This document shows, piece after piece, positions 45,001 through 53,590 of a stretch of DNA of 64,000 bases. The notes under the pieces are model-generated. The model was not told the DNA's origin, did no database searches, and saw nothing but the letters and a program-made list of their open reading frames with translations. This stretch comes from Flavobacterium sp. SH_e. Its GTDB lineage: Bacteria; Bacteroidota; Bacteroidia; Flavobacteriales; Flavobacteriaceae. The stretch is from contig NZ_JAOVZN010000006.1 in assembly GCF_025717045.1 (NCBI RefSeq), positions 832,269 through 896,268 of the forward strand, read 5' to 3'. How positions within the stretch are numbered: the stretch's first letter is position 1; each line of letters opens with the position of its first letter. A program made the translations under genes and the position numbers.

Positions 45001-45195
45001 TATAACCTTCCAAGTGATGTTGTTTCAAAAGCAGGTCTTTCAAAAACAAGACTTTATTTGACTGGAGAAAATTTATTAACATTTACAAAATACTCTGGAT
45101 ATGATCCTGAGATTGGAGGAGGAGTTTTTGGTATCGATAAAGGATATTATCCACAAGCTAGAACTGTAATGGTAGGGGTTAATTTACAATTTTAA
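42073..45195 (+). CDS. SusC/RagA-family TonB-linked outer-membrane transporter (PUL unit 2)
   Basis: 1040 residues. Same architecture as the first SusC: signal peptide (LLFSVIAVAQDVTVNG), CNA-B domain (GIINDESGMPVPGATVLLKG), TonB box region (NEVVVVGYGTQKKS), plug (IRVRGITSFGNNEPLWVVDG; VLKDAASQAIYGARAAAGVI), barrel ending in GVNLQF. The N-terminal ~110 residues are very like those of unit 1, but the barrel differs strongly. Starts the second transcription unit, which runs through SusD and a lipoprotein, and probably into the glycoside hydrolase genes. Confidence 0.95.
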   Translation: MKLTKLLVFCISSLLFSVIAVAQDVTVNGIINDESGMPVPGATVLLKGTTKSTASDFDGKFQIQVPSNGTLTVTFIGYTTVTEAVNGRTKISIQLKPESQSLNEVVVVGYGTQKKSVVTGAISSVKASDLEDLPITRVEQSLQGRVSGVTIAANAGQPGSSSTIRVRGITSFGNNEPLWVVDGVIVDSGGIGYLNQSDIASMEVLKDAASQAIYGARAAAGVILITTKKGKSGKMSVNYNGYTGFSAAARKLDLLNATEYATIMNERYANGYTDTTKPYDLPYKNVSSYGAGTDWQKEIFNNNAQRTGHELSLSGGNDVSTFYVSFGLLDQEGIVATPISNYNRKNIRLNSTHKIVKGLTFGQTLGYSHEKNVGIGNTNNEYGGPLSSAINLDPITPAIVTDPAVANQSPYTLDYVLRDPNGNPYGISQKVVQEMSNPLAYIQTRLGNYGWSDNFVGNAYLEIEAIKGLKFRTTLGGKLSYWGSESFTPQYYFNSSTINAKNNLSRNNNKGFGWNIENTVSYAKQIADHNFSVLVGQGAYVDNITSGSTVTYFNIPYTNFDDATFPNDHPQDDITASAYNGYEHKVTSLFARANYDYKEKYLFTGIVRRDGSSRFGQNYKYGTFPSFSLGWVPTKENFWPENKVVTQLKFRGGYGITGSDAIGDFKYLATIGSGRNYTIGNQGSVVVGNSPNAPANPDLKWEETSQANVAFDITFFNDLSLTTDFYIKKSTGILQDIDLPGHVGSTGRPSANIADMQNKGVDLELSYRKKIGKVGLSLSGNISYLENEVTNLGKDIQFISGDASFQNMGAVTRTQVGQSYNSFYGYKTQGIFQNQAEINAYTNASGGLIQPGARPGDFRWQDLNGDGKISDDDKTFIGSPLPKYTYGFTVNLDYKNFDLLIFTQGAIGNKIFQGLRRLDITDANYQTSALGRWTGEGSTNSYPILSTVDDNKNFSNPSDFYLEDGDYWRIKTIQIGYNLPSDVVSKAGLSKTRLYLTGENLLTFTKYSGYDPEIGGGVFGIDKGYYPQARTVMVGVNLQF

Positions 45196-45206
45196 AATTA
45201 AGAATC

Positions 45207-46715
45207 ATGAAAATTAAAAATATAAGATATTCATTCATCGCCGCTGGATTGTTACTTCTAGGCTCTTCTTGTGGTGAAGATTTTTTAACAGTTGAGCCAA
45301 AAGGGCTTCCGTTAGTAGATAATTATTATAAAGATGAATCAGAAGCTTTTTCTGCGCTGGTTGCTGTTTATGATATTATGGGTAAACAATCTAAAGGTTT
45401 TGAAAACATGATTACTATGCTAAATGCTGGTTCAGATGATTTCTACGCTGGAGGTGGTGGACCTGGTGATGGTGCTGGTATACACGCTTTTGATAACTAT
45501 AAATTGGACAAAATAAATATGCCAAGAAGTTATTGGGGTGATTTTTTTCAAGGAATTGCTAGAGCAAACATTCTATTGGTAAAATTACCAGATGTAGATA
45601 TGTCTGATGCTAAAAAAGCACGTTTTGCAGCGGAAGCAAAAGCTTTGAGGGGATATTTCTATTTCGAATTAGTAAGAACATTTAAAAACTTACCTTTAAT
45701 TCTGACTCCAATTTCGCCAGCGGAAGGGTATAAAGTTACTCAAGTTGCTCCAGAAGAAATTTATGCACAGATAGAAAAAGACTTAATAGAAGCAAAAGCA
45801 GTACTTCCTAGTAAAGTTGATGTTCCAACAGAAGGTGGTCGTCTTTCAAAAGGAGCAGTGCAAGCACTATTAGGTAAAGTTTATTTGTACGAAGGTAAAA
45901 ACTCATTAGCAGCTGCTGAATTTGCAGATGTAAATGGTACGCCTGGAGGAACTAGCATGTATGGTTACAAGTTGTTGACTAAATTCTCAGATTTATGGGT
46001 AATAAGTAACAAATTTAACTCAGAAGCTATTATCGAAATCATGCATACAGATAAAAGTAATGCCGATTGGGGATTCTGGGGCGGTGGAGCTGACGAAGGA
46101 AACTCTGTAAATATCATGGTTGGTCCAAGAGGATATGAAAGAAAAGATTTAACATTAGCAGATTATATCTCAGGATGGAGTTTTAATCCGGTAACTCAAA
46201 GTTTATATGATGCCTTAAAAGGAGATCCGCGTTTCGAATCTACAATTTTTGATCTGCGTGCTCTGGTTGCAGCAGATAAAGCAAAGTATGCACCAGGTGA
46301 TCAGGATACAGGATATTTCTTAAAGAAATTTATGCCTTTAAACTCAGATACATCTGATGGCGGAGGAGCAACAGCTTTAAATTACAAACAAGATACTTAT
46401 GCAATTCGTCTAGCAGATACTTATTTAATGGAAGCAGAAGCATTAGGAGGAACTGGAGCTAGGGCGCAAGCTTTATTAGATGCAGTAAGAGCTAGAGTAG
46501 GATTGGCTTCTGTGCCAGTTTCATTAGATGCAATTGCTAATGAAAGAAGATTAGAATTGGCTGGTGAAGGACACCGTTGGTTCGACTTAGTTAGAACTGG
46601 AAAAGCTGCAACTGTTCTTGCTAGTAGCGGATTTGTTGCTGGTAAAAATGAAGTTTGGCCAATTCCACAAAAAGACTTAGAGAATACTCAGTTAGTTCAA
46701 AATCCTAATTACTAA
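45207..46715 (+). CDS. SusD/RagB-family nutrient-binding lipoprotein (PUL unit 2)
   Basis: 502 residues. Lipobox with C22 (LLLLGSSCGEDFLTVEPKGL). N-terminal SusD-like helices (YKDESEAFSALVAVYDIMGK; AEAKALRGYFYFELVRTFKN) and C-terminal RagB region (AIRLADTYLMEAEALGGTGA; ANERRLELAGEGHRWFDLVR). Binds the oligosaccharide at the outer-membrane surface and works with the SusC of the same unit, 11 bp upstream. About 65 residues shorter than the SusD of unit 1. Confidence 0.95.
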   Translation: MKIKNIRYSFIAAGLLLLGSSCGEDFLTVEPKGLPLVDNYYKDESEAFSALVAVYDIMGKQSKGFENMITMLNAGSDDFYAGGGGPGDGAGIHAFDNYKLDKINMPRSYWGDFFQGIARANILLVKLPDVDMSDAKKARFAAEAKALRGYFYFELVRTFKNLPLILTPISPAEGYKVTQVAPEEIYAQIEKDLIEAKAVLPSKVDVPTEGGRLSKGAVQALLGKVYLYEGKNSLAAAEFADVNGTPGGTSMYGYKLLTKFSDLWVISNKFNSEAIIEIMHTDKSNADWGFWGGGADEGNSVNIMVGPRGYERKDLTLADYISGWSFNPVTQSLYDALKGDPRFESTIFDLRALVAADKAKYAPGDQDTGYFLKKFMPLNSDTSDGGGATALNYKQDTYAIRLADTYLMEAEALGGTGARAQALLDAVRARVGLASVPVSLDAIANERRLELAGEGHRWFDLVRTGKAATVLASSGFVAGKNEVWPIPQKDLENTQLVQNPNY

Positions 46716-46734
46716 TTAGTTAATACAATATCAT

Positions 46735-47619
46735 ATGAAAATAAATTTAATAAAAAGACAAGGTTTTTTAGCATTGTTTTTTATGGCAGCAGTATTAAGT
46801 TTAACTAGCTGTCAGCCTGAAGATTCCTTTGTTAATAATGGATTAACTGATGATAATGTCGATGCTTCTTTTACAGTTACACCTGTTGAAGGAAAAGTAA
46901 ATACCTATAAGTTAGTGGCTCAACCAAAAGGAGTTTCAAAATCATTATGGGATACAGGAGCTGGTACTTATGCAGGTAAAATGGAAGAAGAAATTTCTTT
47001 ACCGGATGCAGGAACTTACACAATTGTACATACAGCAATTGGGACAGGAGGTGCTACGGCTACTGCATCACAAGATGTTGTAGTTGCTACATCAGATCCA
47101 TTAAAAGGAAATTTAGTGCAAGGTGGTACTTTTGCAACTGCCGAAGATCAAGCAAAATGGACAGTGTTAAATCTTAGTGCTACAGGAGCGGCATTTTGGT
47201 CATTTGCTAATAATAGTGCAACTATCCACTCTCCAGGAGGATGGGCACAAGAAGGAATCTATCAAGCAATTGATGTTGTAAAAGACAAAGAATATACAAT
47301 AGATATGAAAGTTTCTTCTACTAGTGGTTCTGATGAAACTTGGTTTGAAGTTTACGCTGGTAAATCAGTTCCACAATCTGGAGTTGAATACAAAGACAAT
47401 AAAGTTATGGGATTAAGTACTTGGGATGGTTGTGCGAAATCAGGATTCTCAGGAATGCTTTCTGTAGTTGGATGTGTTAAAAACGACAAAACAGGAACAG
47501 TTTCAAATGTGGTTAAATTCACAGAAACAGGAAAAATCTATCTACTTATCCGTTCTGGTGGTAACAATTTTACAAAAGATGGAATCACAGTTACAAAAGT
47601 TGAGTTCCGAGGAAAATAA
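46735..47619 (+). CDS. PUL surface lipoprotein with PKD-like and CBM-like domains (unit 2)
   Basis: 294 residues. Lipobox with C26 (AVLSLTSCQPEDSF). Residues about 42-120 form a PKD-like sandwich (DASFTVTPVEGKVNTYKLVA; PDAGTYTIVHTAIGTGGATA). Residues about 130-292 look like a CBM4/9-type jelly roll (NLVQGGTFATAEDQAKWTVL; AQEGIYQAIDVVKDKEYTID; KIYLLIRSGGNNFTKDGITV). A surface glycan-binding protein is the best guess. Similar layout to the third gene of unit 1, but no clear sequence similarity outside the PKD part. Ends 20 bp before a tandem AAGTTT motif and a hairpin. Confidence 0.83.
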   Translation: MKINLIKRQGFLALFFMAAVLSLTSCQPEDSFVNNGLTDDNVDASFTVTPVEGKVNTYKLVAQPKGVSKSLWDTGAGTYAGKMEEEISLPDAGTYTIVHTAIGTGGATATASQDVVVATSDPLKGNLVQGGTFATAEDQAKWTVLNLSATGAAFWSFANNSATIHSPGGWAQEGIYQAIDVVKDKEYTIDMKVSSTSGSDETWFEVYAGKSVPQSGVEYKDNKVMGLSTWDGCAKSGFSGMLSVVGCVKNDKTGTVSNVVKFTETGKIYLLIRSGGNNFTKDGITVTKVEFRGK

Positions 47620-47620
47620 A

Positions 47621-47648
47621 AAGTTAAGTTAAGTTTAAGTTTAAGTTT
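47621..47648 (+). repeat. AAGTTTAAGTT tandem motif before the unit 2 hairpin
   Basis: Several overlapping copies of AAGTTA/AAGTTT stand directly after the lipoprotein stop. A shorter version (41022-41040) stands at the corresponding place after unit 1, also just before a hairpin with an AGCCC stem. Confidence 0.55.
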
Positions 47649-47654
47649 GGTTGT

Positions 47655-47692
47655 AAATAGCCCATAATCAATATGAGTATGGGCTATTTTTT
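47655..47692 (+). terminator. Hairpin after unit 2 SusC-SusD-lipoprotein genes
   Basis: AAATAGCCCATA / TATGGGCTATTT, 12-bp stem with an 11-base loop and T's after it, 35 bp after the lipoprotein stop. May end the Sus transcript or reduce read-through into the glycoside hydrolase genes. Confidence 0.7.
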
Positions 47693-47775
47693 AAATTCTT
47701 TAAAAGATAATAGAAAAAATCAGTTTTAGATTTCTCCAAAACTTCAATTAAAAAAACGATAATAATTGGAAGCAA

Positions 47776-49230
47776 ATGAAAAAAAATAGTCTAAAAATTT
47801 TATGCCTTTTGTTTTCCGCTGCAGCTTTTGCACAACAGCCAAAAACAAAAAAAGAATTTACAACCAGCGGTAAAAAAATCACCGTTTATACTACTGCAGA
47901 AAATACGAAGTTAAGATTAACAACTACAGATAATTTGACTTTTTCTGCGGCAAAACAGCCATTAGAAACAGAAACTTCTGTTTTTGTAGAACCTTCAAAA
48001 AAGTTTCAAACTTTTATGGGAATTGGCGGAGCTATTACAGATGCGAGCGCCGAAATATTTGCTAAACTTTCAAAAGAAAAACAGGCAGAGTTTTTAAATG
48101 CTTACTACGATCAACAAAAAGGTATTGGCTATTCTTTGCTAAGAACAACAATTCAAAGTTCTGATTTTAGCAGTGGAAGTTATTCTTATATCGAAGAAGG
48201 CGACAAAGATCTGAAGACTTTTTCTATTGATCATGATAGACAATATCGTATTCCTTTAATAAAGCAAGCCATTCAGAAAGCTGGAGGAAAGCTTACAACT
48301 TATGTTGCGCCTTGGTCTCCAAATGCTTTCATGAAAAGTAATAAAAATGTTTTGAAGGGAGGAACTTTACTTCCTGAATACTATCAGACTTGGGCAAATT
48401 TCTACGTGAAGTTTATTAAAGCCTATGAAAAAGAAGGAATTCCAATTTGGGGAACTTCAACTCAAAATGAACCAATGGCGATACAAACTTGGGAATCTTG
48501 TGTCTATACAGCTGAAGCCGAAAGAGATTTCATTAAAAATTATCTAGGGCCAACTTTGAAAAAAGAAAAACTGGGAGACAAAAAAATCGTCGTTTGGGAT
48601 CACAATCGTGATTTAATGAACTACCGTGCAAATGTAATTTACTCAGATCCAGAAGCATCAAAATATGTTTGGGGAATGGGATTTCACTGGTACGAAACTT
48701 GGTCAGGAGGTGCGCCAATGTTTGATAACGTAGCGAAAGTTAATGAAGCTTATCCAGACAAAAAACTGATGTTCACAGAAGGCTGTATCGAAAAATTTGA
48801 TGCATCAAAATATCAATTTTGGGGTAATGCAGAACGCTACGGAATCAATATGATACACGATTTCAATAACGGAACGGTTGCTTGGACAGATTGGAATATT
48901 CTATTGGATCAAAATGGAGGGCCAAACCATGTTGGAAATTTCTGCTTTGCGCCAATTCATGCAGACACGACAACAGGTGAGCTAATTTATACACCTTCAT
49001 ATTATTACATTGGACACTTTTCTAAATTTATTCATTTAAATGCAGTAAGAGTGAGCACTGCGGTAAGCAGAAGCGCTTTATTAAGTACTTCTTTCCTAAA
49101 TGCTGATGGAACTATGGCAACTATTGTTATGAATCAATCAGGAAATGAACTTACCTATAATTTGATTATTGGAGCTGAAAAAGCGGAAGTGAAAATTCCA
49201 CCGAGAGCTATACAAACGCTTGTTTATTAA
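47776..49230 (+). CDS. GH30 family glycoside hydrolase A
   Basis: 484 residues. Signal peptide cleaved near AFAQQPK; no lipobox, so a soluble periplasmic or released enzyme. (beta/alpha)8 barrel of family GH30 with acid/base E232 (TSTQNEPMA) and nucleophile E335 (LMFTEGCIEK), and the C-terminal beta domain. Family GH30 includes beta-glucosidases, endo-beta-1,6-glucanases and related enzymes. In this context (GH16, GH3, SusCD) beta-1,6-glucan cleavage is the best guess. Very close to the next gene (long shared stretches such as FDASKYQFWGNAERYG and NILLDQNGGPNHVGNFCFAP), so a tandem duplicate. The usual PWSPP segment reads PWSPN here. Confidence 0.9.
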   Translation: MKKNSLKILCLLFSAAAFAQQPKTKKEFTTSGKKITVYTTAENTKLRLTTTDNLTFSAAKQPLETETSVFVEPSKKFQTFMGIGGAITDASAEIFAKLSKEKQAEFLNAYYDQQKGIGYSLLRTTIQSSDFSSGSYSYIEEGDKDLKTFSIDHDRQYRIPLIKQAIQKAGGKLTTYVAPWSPNAFMKSNKNVLKGGTLLPEYYQTWANFYVKFIKAYEKEGIPIWGTSTQNEPMAIQTWESCVYTAEAERDFIKNYLGPTLKKEKLGDKKIVVWDHNRDLMNYRANVIYSDPEASKYVWGMGFHWYETWSGGAPMFDNVAKVNEAYPDKKLMFTEGCIEKFDASKYQFWGNAERYGINMIHDFNNGTVAWTDWNILLDQNGGPNHVGNFCFAPIHADTTTGELIYTPSYYYIGHFSKFIHLNAVRVSTAVSRSALLSTSFLNADGTMATIVMNQSGNELTYNLIIGAEKAEVKIPPRAIQTLVY

Positions 49231-49241
49231 TATTTTGTAGT

Positions 49242-49296
49242 AAGATAAGAAGAGGACTAATTTGAATCATCCATATTAGTCTTCTCTTATTTTTTA
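49242..49296 (+). terminator. Imperfect hairpin between GH30 A and B
   Basis: AAGATAAGAAGAGGACTAAT pairs with ATTAGTCTTCTCTTAT with a small bulge, then a run of T's. Could attenuate expression of the downstream GH genes. Confidence 0.5.
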
Positions 49297-49322
49297 ATTT
49301 AAAAACTATTTTTTAAAACAAC

Positions 49323-50792
49323 ATGAAAGTTACGACTCAAATAATTCTATCAGCCTTTATACTAATGCAATTAAGCTGTTTTACCTCAAAAATAACAGCT
49401 CAAAAAAGCAATGCCTCTTCGCAAAAAAATAATAAAATAAAGGTTTTTACTACTGCCGAAAATACAAATTGGAAATTATCATTATCAAATGATTTAATTT
49501 CAAACAACACTACACGACAAAAGATATCAACAGTATCAATCATTGTAAATACTGATAAAACGGACCAAACTTTTCTTGGAATCGGAGGCGCAATTACAGA
49601 TGCTAGCGCTGAAGTTTTTGCAAAATTATCTCCTAAAAAACAGCATGAATTCTTAAATGCTTATTACGATAAAAACAAAGGTATTGGTTATACTTTAGCT
49701 AGAACAAACATTCACAGTTGTGATTTCAGCAGTGATAGTTATACTTATATTGTAGAAGGAGACAAAGACTTAAAGACTTTTAACATTGATCACGATCGAA
49801 AATATAGAATTCCTTTAATCAAAAAAGCAATTAAAACAGCCGGCGGAAAACTGACGTTGTTTGTTAGTCCGTGGAGTCCCCCAGCTTTCATGAAAGACAA
49901 CAACGATATTTTGCACGGCGGCGTTTTATTGCCTGAATTTGCTCCATCTTGGGCATTGTATTACGCCAAATTCATAAAAGCCTACGAAAAAGAAGGAATT
50001 CCTATTTGGGGATTAACAGTGCAGAACGAGCCAATGGCAAGACAAAGCTGGGAATCTTGTATTTATACGCCTGAGGCTGAAAGAGATTTTCTTAAGAATC
50101 ATCTAGGACCAACTTTAGAAAAAGAAGGATTAGGATCTAAAAATGTAATTATTTGGGATCACAATCGTGGTGATATGCTGACTACAAGAGCAAATCTTGT
50201 TTTTTCAGATCCAGAAGTTTCTAAATATGCATGGGGAATTGGATTTCACTGGTATGAAACCTGGAATGGAGGTCCGCCACAATTCGAATCTGTAGCTAAA
50301 GTTCATGAAGCATTTCCAAATAAAAATCTGCTTTTTACAGAAGGGTGTATTGAAAAATTTGATGCTTCAAAATATCAATTCTGGGGAAATGCAGAACGTT
50401 ATGGAACCAATATGATTCATGATTTTAATAATGGAACTGTAGGTTGGACAGACTGGAATATTCTTTTAGATCAAAATGGAGGGCCAAACCATGTTGGTAA
50501 TTTCTGCTTTGCACCAATCCATGCTGATACAACTAAAGATGAATTAATTTACACTCCAATGTATTATTATATTGGACATTTCTCAAAATTCATTAGACCA
50601 AATGCCAAAAGAGTACTGGAAACAATAAGTGACAAATCGTTATTAAGTACTTCTTTTAAAAACTCTGACGGACAATTGATTACTATCGTAATGAATCAAT
50701 CAGAAAAAGAGATTGTCTATTCTTTAGAAAATCAAACGGCAAAAACAACTATTACAATTCCAGCACACGCTATACAAACTATTGTATACTAA
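49323..50792 (+). CDS. GH30 family glycoside hydrolase B (lipoprotein)
   Basis: 489 residues. Lipobox-like signal with C19 (LMQLSCFTSK), so probably an outer-membrane lipoprotein, unlike its paralogue A. Acid/base E236 (LTVQNEPMAR) and nucleophile E340 (LLFTEGCIEK) are in place, with WSPPAFMKDNN before them. Sequence is closely related to GH30 A along the whole length. Substrate is inferred as beta-1,6-linked glucan or glucan oligosaccharides. The different anchoring of A and B suggests a division of labour between cell surface and periplasm. 26 bp before GH30 C. Confidence 0.9.
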   Translation: MKVTTQIILSAFILMQLSCFTSKITAQKSNASSQKNNKIKVFTTAENTNWKLSLSNDLISNNTTRQKISTVSIIVNTDKTDQTFLGIGGAITDASAEVFAKLSPKKQHEFLNAYYDKNKGIGYTLARTNIHSCDFSSDSYTYIVEGDKDLKTFNIDHDRKYRIPLIKKAIKTAGGKLTLFVSPWSPPAFMKDNNDILHGGVLLPEFAPSWALYYAKFIKAYEKEGIPIWGLTVQNEPMARQSWESCIYTPEAERDFLKNHLGPTLEKEGLGSKNVIIWDHNRGDMLTTRANLVFSDPEVSKYAWGIGFHWYETWNGGPPQFESVAKVHEAFPNKNLLFTEGCIEKFDASKYQFWGNAERYGTNMIHDFNNGTVGWTDWNILLDQNGGPNHVGNFCFAPIHADTTKDELIYTPMYYYIGHFSKFIRPNAKRVLETISDKSLLSTSFKNSDGQLITIVMNQSEKEIVYSLENQTAKTTITIPAHAIQTIVY

Positions 50793-50818
50793 TTGTCAAC
50801 TAACTAAAAACCACAAAA

Positions 50819-52291
50819 ATGAAATTTAATTTAAAAAATACTATAAAAGCATTTTTCTTTATGGCAGCCGTGTTGGCTCAAGTAAAATGCTCTTCTTCAA
50901 ATGATCCAGTAGAAAACCCTCCGGTAGATCCACCTGTTGTAAACCCACCTGTGGTAGTTACAAACGATGTCGATTTCTGGCTAACAAAAGGCAATCAGAG
51001 TGTTTTATTGGTAAAACAAGGAGGAACATTGGGCTTTGGCACAACAGCAAATGCTTATGCTAATATTGAAGTGAATGCATCTCAAAAATATCAGACAATT
51101 GATGGTTTCGGATATACTTTAACAGGTGGAAGTGTTGATGTAATAAATCAATTAAATACTACAAGAAGAAGTGCTCTTTTACAAGAATTATTTGGTACTG
51201 GTGAAAATTCAATAGGAGTAAGTTACATCAGAATCAGTATTGGAGCATCAGATTTAAATGCTGAACCTTTTACATATGATGATCTTGCAGCAGGTGAAAC
51301 CGATTTGAATCTGGCTAAATTTAGTTTAGAGAAAGATAGAAATCTAATTACCATGCTAAAAGAAATTTTAGCAATTAATCCTAAGATTTTAATCTTGGCA
51401 ACTCCTTGGTCAGCTCCAGTTTGGATGAAAGATGTTGCTAGTTTTAAAGGAGGAAAACTTAAAACAGAATATTATGATGTTTACGCTAAATATTTTGTAA
51501 AATACATTCAGCAAATGAAAGCCGAAGGAATTACAATTGATGCCATAACGCCTCAAAACGAACCTTTGCATGACGGCAATAATCCAAGTATGTATATGTC
51601 TGCAGTAGATCAGGCAAGTTTTATTAAAAATAGTTTAGGGCCTGCATTTAAAACGGCAAATCTAAGCGTAAAAATTATTGCTTACGATCACAATTGCGAT
51701 AATCCAAATTATCCAAAAGCAATTTTAGCAGACGCAGATGCATTTCCATTTGTTGACGGATCAGCTTTTCATTTGTATGCAGGAGACATTAGTGCTTTAA
51801 CGAATGTGTATAATTCTTATCCAGCTAAAAATGTATATTTTACAGAACAATGGACTTCTTCAGAAGGTAGTTTTGATGGCGATTTAAAATGGCATCTTCG
51901 AAATGTTATCATTGGATCAATGCGAAACTACAGTAAAAATGCATTAGAATGGAATGTAGCAAACAATGCGAATTTTGGACCTCACACAGATGGAGGTTGT
52001 ACAATGTGTAAAGGAGCTATAACAATTACATCTAGTGATAGTTATCAGCGTAATGTTGCGTATTATATTATTGCTCACGCTTCAAAATTTGTTCCTGCTG
52101 GTTCGGTGAGAATTGATAGCAATTCTGGAGGGAATTTGCAAAATGTAGCTTTTGTAACGCCTTCGGGATCTAAAGTTTTGATTGTTGAAAATGATGGATC
52201 TGCGACAGAAACTTTCAATATTAAATTCAACGGAAAATGGGCTACAACTTCGTTAGAAGCGGGGTCAGTTGGAACTTATACTTGGAAATAA
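50819..52291 (+). CDS. GH30 family glycoside hydrolase C (probable lipoprotein)
   Basis: 490 residues. Signal peptide followed by C24 (VLAQVKCSSSND; the Lys before Cys is unusual for a lipobox) and a Pro/Val-rich linker (VENPPVDPPVVNPPVV). The GH30 barrel has acid/base E248 (TPQNEPLHDG) and nucleophile E343 (VYFTEQWTSSEG), with SAFHLYAGDISAL between them. Belongs to a second clade with GH30 D, distinct from A and B. The first catalytic-domain motif reads TPWSAPVWMK. A likely glucanase acting on beta-1,6-linkages or side chains; bond specificity cannot be read from sequence. Confidence 0.9.
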   Translation: MKFNLKNTIKAFFFMAAVLAQVKCSSSNDPVENPPVDPPVVNPPVVVTNDVDFWLTKGNQSVLLVKQGGTLGFGTTANAYANIEVNASQKYQTIDGFGYTLTGGSVDVINQLNTTRRSALLQELFGTGENSIGVSYIRISIGASDLNAEPFTYDDLAAGETDLNLAKFSLEKDRNLITMLKEILAINPKILILATPWSAPVWMKDVASFKGGKLKTEYYDVYAKYFVKYIQQMKAEGITIDAITPQNEPLHDGNNPSMYMSAVDQASFIKNSLGPAFKTANLSVKIIAYDHNCDNPNYPKAILADADAFPFVDGSAFHLYAGDISALTNVYNSYPAKNVYFTEQWTSSEGSFDGDLKWHLRNVIIGSMRNYSKNALEWNVANNANFGPHTDGGCTMCKGAITITSSDSYQRNVAYYIIAHASKFVPAGSVRIDSNSGGNLQNVAFVTPSGSKVLIVENDGSATETFNIKFNGKWATTSLEAGSVGTYTWK

Positions 52292-52442
52292 TTGCATAAA
52301 ATTGACATTAAAAAGATATTTTATTCGATTTGATGAATTCATTGATTCTTGACTTTGTTATTAACAAAAGCAAAAAGTAAAATAAAAAATATCTATATTG
52401 ATACTCAATTTATTAACTGAAACCACTTAAATTTTAATAACC

Positions 52443-53519
52443 ATGAAAATGATTAATCTTATAAATAGAGCGGGTATTTTTACACTAATCTTACTGTTTG
52501 CATTTCAATCTTGCAGCAGCAATAGCGACTCAGGAGATGACACGCCAGTAATTACTGCGCCAACAAATCTTTCTGTTCTAGTTGATGTTGTAGGTAAAAC
52601 AGCAGAAAATCCAAATGGAGACGGAAGTGGGAAAGTAAAATTAACAATCAGTGCCACTAACGCGACATCATATAAAGTGTTGATTAATAATGAGCTTAAG
52701 GAACTTACAGATGGAAATTTAACTTATGAATTTACAGCATCTGGAACTGCAACATATCCTATCATTGTTTCGGCTTATAACGGACTAAAATATGTAAGCA
52801 AATCAACTTCTGTAAATATTTTTGTAGCAAGAAAGTTAATCTGGTCAGACGAGTTTAATGTTGATGGAGCACCAGATACTTCAAAATGGGGATACAATAC
52901 AGGAACTGGCGACGGCTGGGGAAACAACGAACTAGAATATTACACAACACGTTCTGAAAATGTAAAAATTGAAGGTGGTCTTTTGAAAATTACGGCAATC
53001 AAAGAAGACTATATGGGAAGTAAATACACTTCTACAAGAATGCTGACAAAAGGCAAATTCTCATTCAAATATGGAAGAGCAGAAGTTCGTGCAAAATTAC
53101 CTGTTGGTGGCGGAACATGGCCTGCTTTCTGGCTTTTGGGCGATAATATTGATACTGTGGGCTGGCCAGCATGTGGAGAAATAGATATTTTAGAATCTGT
53201 TGGAAACAACCCAGATGTAATTCATTCTTCATTGCATTCTCCAGGACGTTCAGGAAACACGCCAGATACGAAGACAACAGTAGCTACAAATTCGGCAACA
53301 GAGTTTCATATTTATGCAGCCGAGTGGAGTGCAGAAAACATCAAATTTTATGTAGATGATAACTTATTCTATACTTATAAAAACTCAAGTACAACTCCCT
53401 TCAATGAAAAATTCTTCGTTATTCTGAATTTTGCAATGGGAGGAAATTTTGGAGGAGCAGTCGATCCAAACTTTACAAGAGCAACTTACGAAGTGGACTA
53501 CGTAAGAGTGTATAATTAA
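52443..53519 (+). CDS. GH16 laminarinase-like endo-beta-1,3-glucanase (lipoprotein)
   Basis: 358 residues. Lipobox with C24 (FAFQSCSSNSD). About residues 38-128 are an Ig/PKD-like domain (PTNLSVLVDVVGKTAENPNG; GTATYPIIVSAYNGLKYVSK). The GH16 jelly roll starts around 133 (WSDEFNVDGAPDTSKWGYNT) and has the retaining motif G-E246-I-D248-I-L-E251 (CGEIDILESVG), where E246 is nucleophile and E251 acid/base. The extra residue before the second Glu is the pattern of laminarinases/lichenases rather than agarases. Product size cannot be told. The lipoprotein signal places it at the outer membrane, where it would shorten beta-1,3-glucan chains for the SusC/D pairs. Confidence 0.92.
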   Translation: MKMINLINRAGIFTLILLFAFQSCSSNSDSGDDTPVITAPTNLSVLVDVVGKTAENPNGDGSGKVKLTISATNATSYKVLINNELKELTDGNLTYEFTASGTATYPIIVSAYNGLKYVSKSTSVNIFVARKLIWSDEFNVDGAPDTSKWGYNTGTGDGWGNNELEYYTTRSENVKIEGGLLKITAIKEDYMGSKYTSTRMLTKGKFSFKYGRAEVRAKLPVGGGTWPAFWLLGDNIDTVGWPACGEIDILESVGNNPDVIHSSLHSPGRSGNTPDTKTTVATNSATEFHIYAAEWSAENIKFYVDDNLFYTYKNSSTTPFNEKFFVILNFAMGGNFGGAVDPNFTRATYEVDYVRVYN

Positions 53520-53537
53520 CATAAGTTTTAAATAGTT

Positions 53538-53580
53538 TTTAATCTGTAAAGCCACGGAAATACTAGCTTTACAGATTAAA
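53538..53580 (+). terminator. Perfect 15-bp hairpin between GH16 and the EEP gene
   Basis: TTTAATCTGTAAAGC pairs with GCTTTACAGATTAAA around a 13-base loop, followed by ATTTTT. It starts 19 bp after the GH16 stop and stops 11 bp before the next ATG. It is strong enough to act as an intra-operon terminator or an RNA-processing site. Confidence 0.65.
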
Positions 53581-53590
53581 ATTTTTAAAC

